From an uncultured Odoribacter sp. (GTDB lineage Bacteria > Bacteroidota > Bacteroidia > Bacteroidales > Marinifilaceae), in assembly GCA_947176455.1 (NCBI GenBank), contig CAMWQQ010000110.1, forward strand, positions 1-5,903: a stretch of DNA of 5,903 bases, read 5' to 3'. The position numbers and the translations under genes are program-made. Shown here in pieces: positions 1-5,722 of the stretch. Numbering within the stretch: position 1 is the stretch's first letter; the number at the start of each line of letters is the position of its first letter. Under the pieces are notes generated by a model. It was not told the origin of the DNA, searched no databases, and saw only the letters and a list, made by a program, of their open reading frames with translations.

Positions 1-476
1 CCCACGCATTCGATGAACAGGAAAAACAAGCCGGGAAGCAACCAAAGCAGATAGTTTATGGCATTCTCTTCCAGCTGGGGACTGCATCCCAGTGCGTAGG
101 CGATTTGTCGGGGAAACAAGACGCCTACGATGCAAACCAGTCCGGTGAGCAGCAAACCGATTGCAAATGCCTGCGTCATGATGATGCGGGCGGCTTTTAC
201 GTTGTTTTCCGACAAGCGGATGCTTGCCACGACCGATGCGCCAATGCCGAACATCAGCCCGATGCCGGTGATAATCATAAAGAGCGGTGCGACGATGTTG
301 ACCGCCGCGATGCCGTCGGCTCCAACGCCCTGCCCGACAAAGACTCCGTCGATGATTGTCAGTGCCGAATTGAAAATCATACCGACAAGGGTCGGGAAAA
401 ACAACGCCCGGAACAACGGACCAATTTTTCCGTCTGCAAAATCTATCTTGTCTCTGTCGAGATTTCTGGGTTTCAT
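1..476 (-). CDS. MATE family efflux transporter, N-terminal part (runs off left edge)
   Basis: The minus strand reads open from an ATG at 476 to the window edge, giving 158 codons of a protein that normally has about 450. It is a very hydrophobic inner-membrane protein with about three helices and the start of a fourth (roughly residues 21-46, 58-86, 97-120 and 138-157). Residues 43-64 (IDGVFVGQGVGADGIAAVNI) fit the conserved N-terminal MATE pattern, and residues 76-97 (FGIGASVVAS, then a charged loop and KAARI) fit the next conserved block. MATE proteins export cationic drugs and metabolites in exchange for Na+ or H+; the substrate cannot be told here. An in-frame TAA a few codons upstream limits the start, leaving only a less likely TTG two codons earlier. 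No Shine-Dalgarno or TAnnTTTG promoter is visible in the 49 bp before it, so it is probably co-transcribed with the AlbA_2 regulator upstream. Family call firm; subfamily (MepA/DinF-like) unknown. Confidence 0.9.
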   Translation of the reverse strand, partial: MKPRNLDRDKIDFADGKIGPLFRALFFPTLVGMIFNSALTIIDGVFVGQGVGADGIAAVNIVAPLFMIITGIGLMFGIGASVVASIRLSENNVKAARIIMTQAFAIGLLLTGLVCIVGVLFPRQIAYALGCSPQLEENAINYLLWLLPGLFFLFIECV

Positions 477-525
477 TGTCAAATCAGCTTAATCTGTTTT
501 TTATTTCCGAATTTACCCATATTCT

Positions 526-1983
526 TTAGGGCATTATTTCCCAATGACCGCCTTTCTTTGAGCCGATATAACGGATGATGTCGGAAAGGGAGGAGAGTTC
601 TCGTTCTATTGTTTTGGTTGCAACTCCAATGGCAGAGGCTATTTCTGCCCTAGTCGTATGCGGATTTTTACTTATGATATCTATGATTTGCTGTTGTCGT
701 TCGGTTAAGTTTTTAGCGACATTTTTAGCGACATTTTTAGCGACATTTTTAGCGACATTTTTTGTTCTGCTATCACGTGTTTGGAGTTCGAAAGTCACTT
801 TTACGGAATTCAAGGTGGTTTCGATGTGCATCGGATGACCGGTTACTTCCTGCCACCTTTTGAGTTTGCGGAGACCGTAACCGAGATTTTCAGATAGGTG
901 GGCAAGCCGAAACAACTTCGCAATTATCGGGTTGCGAGGTTGCGACTCAAAGGAGTTTTCCATAATATCTAACGGTTGCGGCATCGCTCCGGGATTGAGA
1001 AATTCAATCCGGTCGTCAAAGACGTGGATACAGCTTCGACGTGGGCTGAAATGGTCGGCATGGGCCATTTGATTTGCCATTGCCTCGCGCAGTATGTCGT
1101 ATTCGGAAAAATCTTCAACTGACTGCCCCCGTTCGTTTATGCCAATCATCGGAGTGTTGACGAGTGTGCGAAGGCGACGGAGTATTACACGGCTGGCTTC
1201 CCAAAGATTTTGTTGTTCGGGAATGCGGTAAGTGTAATTGTGGGTCATGGCCTCAGTACCTGTCCCGGGTATCTCGACATAGTCGGCACAGAAGGTCGGC
1301 ACGAAATTAAAGATGTATGGACTTTTTCCGAGCATTATCAAACCGCCGTAAGTCAACTGCCCGTCATGGTCTGTAATACCAACCCCTTGGCAAAATTCCT
1401 CGTCGCTCACGCTGTCAAGATGTGAAACCAGTCCCCAATAACGCACTTCGTTACGGAAATCGGTCAGTGCATCTGGGTTGAGCATCTTGATGTTGGTATC
1501 GGGAATGGATTTTTGCGATTGTACACCGAATGACTGGTCGCGAATCATCGACATGATTTCCTGTTGCGTGGCTCTTTGGTCTCCGCTACCCATACGGATA
1601 AAGGTGTTTTCGAGAGAACCAAAATATACAGGTTTGGTTTCTGATGAGAGTAAATAAAATGCAATGATATTCTTGCCGTCTATCTCATAGCGATGAAGCG
1701 TTGCAAAGAGGGGAACGTTGAATTTTTGGGAGCGCAACGTGCTGAAGAAGTCCTGTTCGAGTTTCTCAATGTTATCGACACCGATAATTTCAAATGAACG
1801 ACCGGATTGCTTTATGCCAAGCACAATCCAACCGCCTGAACAATTTGAGAAAGCACTGACGGTTTCCCAGATATTTCTCGGCAATTCTGATTTCGCAGTC
1901 TTAACCTCGAAGTCGTCCCATTCTATGTCGCGTAGCCGTGCTACAAGTTCTTCTTTCGTCATTTCAACTGCAATGTTAATCAT
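526..1983 (-). CDS. AlbA_2 / RecG-like ATP-binding transcriptional regulator with C-terminal winged helix
   Basis: The 485-residue protein has three parts. Residues about 15-148 look like an AlbA_2 (Schlafen-type) DNA-binding domain: FEVK at 25-28, then ETVSAFSNCSGGWIVLGI at 40-57. Residues about 295-400 resemble the ATP-binding C-terminal region of COG2865 proteins, often misnamed RecG: REAMANQMAHADHF (299-312), NPGAMP (330-335), RNPIIAKLFR (350-359) and GYGLRKL (368-374). Residues about 427-470 form a helix-turn-helix (TERQQQIIDIISKN, then TRAEIASAIGVATKTIEREL). It lacks the helicase motifs of true RecG. A (NVAK)4 linker joins the second and third parts. The role is inferred to be ATP-dependent DNA binding and regulation; targets are unknown, although the MATE gene 49 bp downstream on the same strand is an obvious candidate. 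Some AlbA_2 proteins sit in defence loci, but no partner is visible here. The start is either 1983 (used) or the internal ATG at 1962, which matches the family start (MTKEEL) equally well. Confidence 0.88.
   Translation of the reverse strand: MINIAVEMTKEELVARLRDIEWDDFEVKTAKSELPRNIWETVSAFSNCSGGWIVLGIKQSGRSFEIIGVDNIEKLEQDFFSTLRSQKFNVPLFATLHRYEIDGKNIIAFYLLSSETKPVYFGSLENTFIRMGSGDQRATQQEIMSMIRDQSFGVQSQKSIPDTNIKMLNPDALTDFRNEVRYWGLVSHLDSVSDEEFCQGVGITDHDGQLTYGGLIMLGKSPYIFNFVPTFCADYVEIPGTGTEAMTHNYTYRIPEQQNLWEASRVILRRLRTLVNTPMIGINERGQSVEDFSEYDILREAMANQMAHADHFSPRRSCIHVFDDRIEFLNPGAMPQPLDIMENSFESQPRNPIIAKLFRLAHLSENLGYGLRKLKRWQEVTGHPMHIETTLNSVKVTFELQTRDSRTKNVAKNVAKNVAKNVAKNLTERQQQIIDIISKNPHTTRAEIASAIGVATKTIERELSSLSDIIRYIGSKKGGHWEIMP
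710..757 (-). repeat. 12-bp tandem repeat, four perfect copies, coding (NVAK)4
   Basis: The plus-strand unit tttttagcgaca occurs four times without a mismatch at 710-721, 722-733, 734-745 and 746-757. Read on the minus strand inside the AlbA_2 regulator it gives NVAK four times (residues 409-424), between the ATP-binding region and the winged helix. The unit is a multiple of three, so gain or loss of copies would change linker length without a frameshift. Identity at DNA level, not only protein level, points to recent expansion by slippage or recombination. Confidence 0.95.
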
Positions 1984-2090
1984 TTTATCCCGGTTTTCAG
2001 CAGATTGTCCTGATATTAAATGGGGGGGATTGCAAAATCCGAGAGTATTAATAAGAGAGAGTTTGAAAATGAATCATCTGCATATAAAAT

Positions 2091-2124
2091 CGGTGACATT
2101 TCTTGAAATGAGGAAGTGTCACCG
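2091..2124. terminator. Hairpin with T-rich flanks, possible bidirectional terminator
   Basis: The arms CGGTGACATTTC (2091-2102) and GAAGTGTCACCG (2113-2124) pair over 12 bp with one G-T wobble and a 10-nt loop. On the plus strand it is followed by aattttgttatttttt, a good U-tract; on the minus strand by ATTTTATAT. In the minus direction it would back up termination of tRNA-Ser. In the plus direction no gene that needs it is present. It could instead be a protein-binding palindrome of the regulator. Confidence 0.6.
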
Positions 2125-2160
2125 AATTTTGTTATTTTTTGCTATTCCTTTGAAAAGTAG

Positions 2161-2191
2161 AAACCCTGTAAATTAAAACTTTACAGGGTTT
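2161..2191 (-). terminator. Perfect 12-bp hairpin just downstream of tRNA-Ser
   Basis: AAACCCTGTAAA (2161-2172) and TTTACAGGGTTT (2180-2191) are perfect inverted repeats around a 7-nt loop. The hairpin begins 12 nt after the CCA end of the minus-strand tRNA-Ser, the usual place for its terminator. The stem itself ends in TTT on the minus strand, and only a weak T-rich stretch follows. Confidence 0.7.
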
Positions 2192-2202
2192 GCTTTGTGG
2201 AT

Positions 2203-2293
2203 TGGCGGAAAGAAGGGGATTCGAACCCCTGATACCCTTTAGAGGTATACACGCTTTCCAGGCGTGCCAGTTCAACCACTCCTGCATCTTTCC
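2203..2293 (-). tRNA. tRNA-Ser, anticodon GGA
   Basis: Read on the minus strand, the acceptor arm GGAAAGA pairs with TCTTTCC, followed by G and an encoded CCA (complement of 2203-2205). The anticodon stem CACGC/GCGTG closes the loop CTGGAAA, with anticodon GGA at 2257-2259, which reads UCC and UCU serine codons. The long variable arm with stem ATACC/GGTAT is the class II hallmark of tRNA-Ser. The T-loop TTCGAAT is intact. Total 91 nt including CCA. It has its own promoter and a hairpin behind it, so it is a single-gene unit. The long minus-strand open frame crossing it (2181-2990) is not a gene. Confidence 0.97.
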
Positions 2294-2306
2294 ATTTGCA
2301 GTGGCG

Positions 2307-2314
2307 CAAAGGTA
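2307..2314 (-). promoter_or_regulatory. Bacteroidetes -7 box of tRNA-Ser promoter
   Basis: Minus strand TACCTTTG matches the Bacteroidetes primary sigma -7 consensus TAnnTTTG exactly and lies 13 nt before the tRNA 5' end, giving an expected start of transcription within a few bases of 2301. No good TTTG is seen at the -33 position, which here is A/T-rich. Confidence 0.75.
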
Positions 2315-2380
2315 AGAAAATTATTTTATTTGTTGCGATTGGAGAGATGTTTTTTTCAAATTTCGTGCTTTTGCTCTCGT

Positions 2381-2469
2381 TTATTCGTATCTTTGGCTTC
2401 GCCCAAGATACTCCGTTTCGGCAATGCTCAAATAAATTTGGCATTGCGCTCAACTTATTCGTATCTTTG
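2381..2469. repeat. Palindrome-rich promoter segment with 15-bp direct repeat
   Basis: The 15-mer ttattcgtatctttg occurs at 2381-2395 and again at 2455-2469; both copies contain a TATCTTTG -7 box. Between and overlapping them are two hairpins. The first has arms 2387-2397 and 2401-2411 (11 bp, one mismatch, loop TTC). The second pairs GCAATGC plus CAAAT (2421-2433, one bulged T) with ATTTG plus GCATTGC (2436-2447). From memory, segments like this recur upstream of genes in Bacteroides genomes; that is recollection, not a search result. The -33 box of the downstream promoter lies in an arm of the second hairpin. Confidence 0.65.
2437..2469 (+). promoter_or_regulatory. Promoter of the DUF5063-exonuclease operon
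   Basis: TTTG (2437-2440) and TATCTTTG (2462-2469) with 21 nt between match the Bacteroidetes -33/-7 architecture, with a spacing slightly above the usual 19-20. Transcription would start near 2475, leaving a leader of about 18 nt before the ATG at 2493. Confidence 0.7.
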
Positions 2470-2492
2470 TCAGGACTAAAAAAGGAGAAACA

Positions 2493-3020
2493 ATGGAAGA
2501 TTTTCAGCATGTCGGATATAGCAAGGAGGTGATAGAGTTTGTGGCGGTCTGTAAGGAGTTTTGTGATTTTGTCGAGACGGCGCCACAAATGAAACGGAAA
2601 GATTTTGTCTTGCGTTTGCAGAAGTTTATGCCGTTGATTTACCTGAAAGGGGCGCTTTTGCCGGAGAGCGATGCGGAGGAGGAAGGCTTGACGGAAGATT
2701 TTGTGACGGAAGAACAGTATAATTTTTTGTATGGCGAGGTGCATCGGTTGCTGGGAGAATACGATGAGTATCTGGAGGTGTTCGATGATAATATGCAGTA
2801 TAGCGAGGTGCCGGTGGTGCATTCCATTGCCGAAAAGGTGTGTGACATTTATCAGGATTTGAAAAATTTTATTTCTTCTTTCCGTTGTGGCATTCCGGAG
2901 GTCATCGGGGAGGCGTTGTGGCAGTTGAACAACAGTTTTGAGCTGTATTGGGGCAGGGCTTGCGCCGGAGTGTTGCGTGCCGTTCATCACGTCGTGTTTC
3001 AGGTCAAGGATGAAGAATAA
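2493..3020 (+). CDS. DUF5063 domain-containing protein
   Basis: A 175-residue, acidic, mostly helical soluble protein of unknown function. I recognise it as DUF5063 from its start (SKEVIEFVAVCKEFCDFVE, residues 10-28), the motif FMPLIYLKGALLPE near residues 45-58, and its position before a 3'-5' exonuclease, a pairing I recall from Bacteroides. There is no signal peptide, membrane segment or metal-binding motif. The ATG at 2493 is preceded by AGGAG (2483-2487) at 5 nt, an unusually good Shine-Dalgarno for this group, and by a promoter. The exonuclease starts 12 bp after its stop, so the two form an operon and may act together, for example as a partner or regulator of the nuclease; this is inference only. 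Confidence 0.85.
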   Translation: MEDFQHVGYSKEVIEFVAVCKEFCDFVETAPQMKRKDFVLRLQKFMPLIYLKGALLPESDAEEEGLTEDFVTEEQYNFLYGEVHRLLGEYDEYLEVFDDNMQYSEVPVVHSIAEKVCDIYQDLKNFISSFRCGIPEVIGEALWQLNNSFELYWGRACAGVLRAVHHVVFQVKDEE

Positions 3021-3032
3021 GAAAAAATAGCT

Positions 3033-3617
3033 ATGGCGGTGGATTTAAAGAAGAGCATCAGTAAAGAGGAGATTGAGCAATTGCCTCCGTTTGTTTTTGA
3101 GGGAGAGGTCACGGTCATCGAGGATGCCGGTACTGCCGACCGGATTGCGGAATCGCTTCGGGGGTGTGCTTGTCTGGGATTCGATACCGAGACGCGTCCG
3201 GCGTTTCACAAGGGAGAGTCCTATAAGGTCGGGTTGTTGCAATTGGCGACTTCGGAACAGGTTTATCTGTTTCGGCTGAACAAATGCGGTTTGGGCAAGC
3301 CTTTGCAGGAATTGCTTGGCGATGCCCGGGTGCTCAAGGTGGGTGTCGGGATTCGGGATGATTTGAGGAGTTTGCGGAAATTGGGCGATTTTGTCCCGGC
3401 GTCTTTTGTGGATTTGCAGGAATATGCTGTTCGTTTCGGGATTGAGGACAAATCTTTTTCCAAATTGATGGCGATTATTTTTCAAGTCAAGATATCGAAG
3501 AGACAGCGTACTTCCAATTGGGAAACGCCGGTGCTGAATGAGAGGCAGATACGTTATGCCGCAACTGATGCCTGGGGAGCGTTGGAGATGTACCTGAAAC
3601 TTTCCGGTGGTATTTAA
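3033..3617 (+). CDS. 3'-5' exonuclease domain protein (RNase D-like, DEDDy)
   Basis: This 194-residue protein consists of essentially one DnaQ-fold exonuclease domain. The DEDDy residues are visible: D51 and E53 in GFDTET (Exo I), D110 in VGVGIRDDL (Exo II), and Y175 with D179 in RYAATD (Exo III). The stretch SNWETPVLNERQIRYAATDA (162-181) is typical of the RNase D / WRN-exonuclease type. The four acidic residues bind two metal ions that remove nucleotides from 3' ends. It lacks the HRDC domains of true RNase D, so the substrate (RNA or DNA) is uncertain. It is the second gene of the operon, 12 bp after the DUF5063 gene, with no clear Shine-Dalgarno. Its TAA overlaps the stop of the converging kinase gene, leaving no room for a dedicated terminator. 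Confidence 0.93.
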   Translation: MAVDLKKSISKEEIEQLPPFVFEGEVTVIEDAGTADRIAESLRGCACLGFDTETRPAFHKGESYKVGLLQLATSEQVYLFRLNKCGLGKPLQELLGDARVLKVGVGIRDDLRSLRKLGDFVPASFVDLQEYAVRFGIEDKSFSKLMAIIFQVKISKRQRTSNWETPVLNERQIRYAATDAWGALEMYLKLSGGI

Positions 3618-4741
3618 GGTTTGGCGGAAGCGTCGGGAAGCGTGAAGAAGAAAGTCGTACCGATGCCTTCCTGGGAAGAAAACCAAAACTTTCCCTTGTT
3701 CAATTTGATGAAATCCTGGCTCAGGGGCAGTCCCAGTCCGCTGCCTTTTTCATTCTTGGTGCCGTAGGTCGTGATGTATTCGTTGGATTTCAGTAATTTT
3801 TTTTGATTCTCTTTCGAGATGCCTCTCCCGTTGTCTTTGATGCTGACCAAGATACATTCCTGCTGATGGATTGCCGAGATCTCAATTTGTCCTCCCGGAT
3901 AGGTGAATTTGATGGCGTTTGAAATCAGGTTGCGTAGCACGGTCTGTACCATGTCTTTGTCTGCATAGACCTCGAACGGTTCTGTCGCTTCATTGCGTAT
4001 GGTGATGTTCTTGCCGGAGGCGATAGGCTGGAACAGCGAAACGGTCTGACGTATGGTGATGTTCAGGTGAAAGGAGGTGGCATACACCTTGGTTTTTCCA
4101 TTCTGGTTTCGGGTCCAGCGGAGCAGGTTTTCCAGCAGATTGAACGCCTCTTCGGTGGTTTCGTTGATCATCCGGAACCATTTCTGTACGGCGGGGTCTT
4201 TTATTTTGTGGAACTGGCTTTCAATGGAGGAGTTAATCATTTTTATGGTGCTGATGGGTGTCCTCAAGTCGTGTGCGATGATAGAATATAGTTTGTCGCG
4301 GGCTTCCAGAGTTTGTTTCAGTTTAGCGTTTTGTCTGCGGATGACTCGTTCGGAATGTAGGAGTTGCAACTGTCTGCGGATGCGGATGACGAGTTCCCGG
4401 GGGTGGAAGGGAGCCATAATAAAGTCGATGTAGTCCCGGTTCAGGTGTTCCGGAATGCGGATGTCTTCGGGCGTATTTGCCAGTAGCAGTATCGGAAGCC
4501 GGAGGGGGATACGGTTCTTTTTTGCCTCCTGGATGATCTTGTTCTTGTGCCGGGCGTAGGTTTCCGCATCGACCAGAATCAAATCGGGCGTGGTGGTTTC
4601 CGCCATTTGTCGTGCTTCTTGGTAGTGTGTGGCTTCAACTACTTGGAAGGTGGCATTCCGGAGGGTTTCCGCAAGGCTGGTCGCTTCCGTGGAAGAGGGA
4701 TGAACGAGCAAAAGGGTGTATTTACGGTTGTTTATGGGCAT
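3614..4741 (-). CDS. REC-HisKA-HATPase sensor histidine kinase with degenerate receiver
   Basis: The 375-residue soluble protein is numbered from the ATG at 4741. Residues about 8-125 are a receiver-like domain: D58 sits in the phosphoacceptor place (LILVDAE). The acidic pair is replaced by H14-P15 (LLVHPS) and the switch lysine by A110 (FIMAPFHPREL). A coiled linker (126-150) leads to HisKA with phosphoacceptor H157 in SIIAHDLRTPI. HATPase follows with N box NLISNAIKF (N275), G1 DNGRGI (303-308) and G2 GSGLGL (333-338), all intact, so the kinase should be active. There are no membrane helices and no PAS or HAMP domain. The GAF-protein gene ends 7 nt upstream, and the two are surely one operon. 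An in-frame TTG at 4759 would add six residues and overlap that gene by 11 bp; ATG is preferred. No response regulator with an output domain is in the window. Confidence 0.92.
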   Translation of the reverse strand: MPINNRKYTLLLVHPSSTEATSLAETLRNATFQVVEATHYQEARQMAETTTPDLILVDAETYARHKNKIIQEAKKNRIPLRLPILLLANTPEDIRIPEHLNRDYIDFIMAPFHPRELVIRIRRQLQLLHSERVIRRQNAKLKQTLEARDKLYSIIAHDLRTPISTIKMINSSIESQFHKIKDPAVQKWFRMINETTEEAFNLLENLLRWTRNQNGKTKVYATSFHLNITIRQTVSLFQPIASGKNITIRNEATEPFEVYADKDMVQTVLRNLISNAIKFTYPGGQIEISAIHQQECILVSIKDNGRGISKENQKKLLKSNEYITTYGTKNEKGSGLGLPLSQDFIKLNKGKFWFSSQEGIGTTFFFTLPDASAKP

Positions 4742-4748
4742 GCGGAGG

Positions 4749-5483
4749 TTATTTTTCAATCAGGGATTGGCAGATTTTATCCAATTGGGAGAGGTGCTGT
4801 TCTATTTCTGTCCATTCCGGGAGAGCCGTTTTTTTCTTTTTTATTCTATGGTGGACGGAGGCAAGTGCCGTGCGTATGTTTTTCAAGCGGTTGTATTGCA
4901 GGAGAAAGGATATGTTTTGCTCGTGGTATTTTTTCAGATGGAGCAGCAACCGGTGCGTCTGCGTATAGTTGTTCAGGTGGGTGGCGATGACGGAGGACAA
5001 CTGGCAGAGCGTCTGGATTTCCTCGGCGGAGCAGTCGTGGACGTGCTGGCATTGGAGGAAGGAGATGAATGCCAGGTGAGCGCCGGATTCAAACAAGGGT
5101 AATAGCAACATCTGGTGGCACTCTTGTTCTTTCAGTAGGGTGCGTATGTCCGAATCGGCGGATGCTTCATCGCGAATCAGTAGGTAATTCTGGGCACAGA
5201 GTTGATTTTCCAGCGTCGGATGACAGAATATGCCGGAATGCTTCCATTTGTCCGGTGTCGGACCGGTTTCCTTGGCGCACCATTCATAGACGATGTCGTA
5301 GGTCATGTTGTCGTGGATTTCAAGGATATGAACCCTGTCGTGCCCGGTGAACATTCCTGCCGATTTCAAGGCTTGTTTGATGTTTTTCGGGAAATGACGG
5401 TAAGAAGACAAAGACCTGTTCAAATGCAGTAGCAGTTCGGTGAAGGAGTCAATGGTGTAACATGTATCGTTGCCTGTTTGCAT
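4749..5483 (-). CDS. Stand-alone GAF-like sensor protein
   Basis: A 244-residue soluble protein. Residues about 15-172 resemble a GAF domain: ALKSAGMFTGHDRVHILEI (38-56) is the usual first helix and strand, VYEWC (65-69) is common in GAF domains of Bacteroidetes kinases, LLLPLFESGAHLAFISFLQC (126-145) gives the late strands, and a long helix begins at about 153. Residues about 173-244 are charged and helical, fitting a dimer or signalling helix. There is no kinase, DNA-binding or nucleotidyl cyclase domain. It has nine cysteines, many for this size. It is the first gene of an operon with the kinase 7 nt downstream, so I infer it feeds a ligand or redox signal to that kinase in trans. The ATG at 5483 has no Shine-Dalgarno, and no TAnnTTTG promoter is found upstream. 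The GAF call rests on pattern and context and is only fairly sure. Confidence 0.8.
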   Translation of the reverse strand: MQTGNDTCYTIDSFTELLLHLNRSLSSYRHFPKNIKQALKSAGMFTGHDRVHILEIHDNMTYDIVYEWCAKETGPTPDKWKHSGIFCHPTLENQLCAQNYLLIRDEASADSDIRTLLKEQECHQMLLLPLFESGAHLAFISFLQCQHVHDCSAEEIQTLCQLSSVIATHLNNYTQTHRLLLHLKKYHEQNISFLLQYNRLKNIRTALASVHHRIKKKKTALPEWTEIEQHLSQLDKICQSLIEK

Positions 5484-5687
5484 AGCATTTCAGTGTTAAT
5501 TTTTCGCCCGGTTTATATAATTTAACCGCTATGTATATCGAAAATGTGTTTGGGAGGTTGCGTTCTGTTTCGGTTTTAACTTTTGGCTTTGTAGCGGGCT
5601 TGGAGGGAAATCGTCTATGATAGATTCTTGAAAATCATGTGCTTGTTTGGGTTTGAATGCGTTTTTTCATAAAAAATGTCGTAAATG
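5484..5687. other. Gene-free divergent spacer between GAF gene and ffs
   Basis: No credible gene is seen. The spacer should carry the minus-strand promoter of the GAF-kinase operon, but there is no minus-strand TAnnTTTG match; the segment near 5505-5535 is A/T-rich (TATATAA). A short A/T-only palindrome, ttttttcataaaaaa, lies near 5662-5676. A 29-codon plus-strand frame at 5531 has nothing to support it. Confidence 0.5.
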
Positions 5688-5718
5688 TTTGGTGGCAATA
5701 TGATTTTTTGTACTTTTG
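5688..5718 (+). promoter_or_regulatory. Strong promoter of ffs (SRP RNA)
   Basis: TTTG (5688-5691), 19 nt, then TACTTTTG (5711-5718) is a full match to the Bacteroidetes -33/-7 promoter. Transcription would start a few bases after 5718, in line with the first paired bases of the SRP RNA at 5723. Confidence 0.85.
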
Positions 5719-5722
5719 TGCC

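Larger units (their letters stand above)
1984..2202. other. Gene-free spacer between AlbA_2 regulator and tRNA-Ser
   Basis: No credible coding region is seen. The spacer must hold the promoter of the regulator, but no minus-strand TAnnTTTG box is found, so that promoter is not identified. It contains a run of seven G (2022-2028) about 40 bp upstream of the regulator start and two hairpins, listed separately. Confidence 0.6.

Noticed and set aside
105..578. Plus-strand frames at 105-578 and 130-492
   Set aside because: Antisense to the clear MATE transporter; the products look like low-complexity reverse-strand translations.
710..757. CRISPR-like array
   Set aside because: The 12-bp units are contiguous with no spacers and code in frame for NVAK repeats.
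526..1983. True RecG helicase
   Set aside because: No helicase motifs or wedge domain; only the ATP-binding region often mislabelled RecG-like is present, with AlbA_2 and a winged helix.
2203..2293. tRNA-Ser as an integration site with an att duplication
   Set aside because: No second copy of the tRNA 3' end and no integrase gene are visible in the window.
2181..2990. Long minus-strand open frame of 269 codons
   Set aside because: It runs across the tRNA-Ser gene, the promoter segment and antisense to the DUF5063 gene, and its composition matches no family.
3045..3686. Minus-strand open frame of 213 codons
   Set aside because: Antisense to the exonuclease, whose catalytic motifs are intact; it also overlaps the end of the kinase gene.
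4742..4759. TTG start at 4759 for the kinase, overlapping the GAF gene by 11 bp
   Set aside because: The ATG at 4741 lies 7 nt after the GAF stop and leads straight into the receiver strand 1; the TTG has no ribosome site.
5531..5620. A 29-codon plus-strand frame between the GAF gene and ffs
   Set aside because: No ribosome site, promoter or recognisable product; expected by chance at this length.
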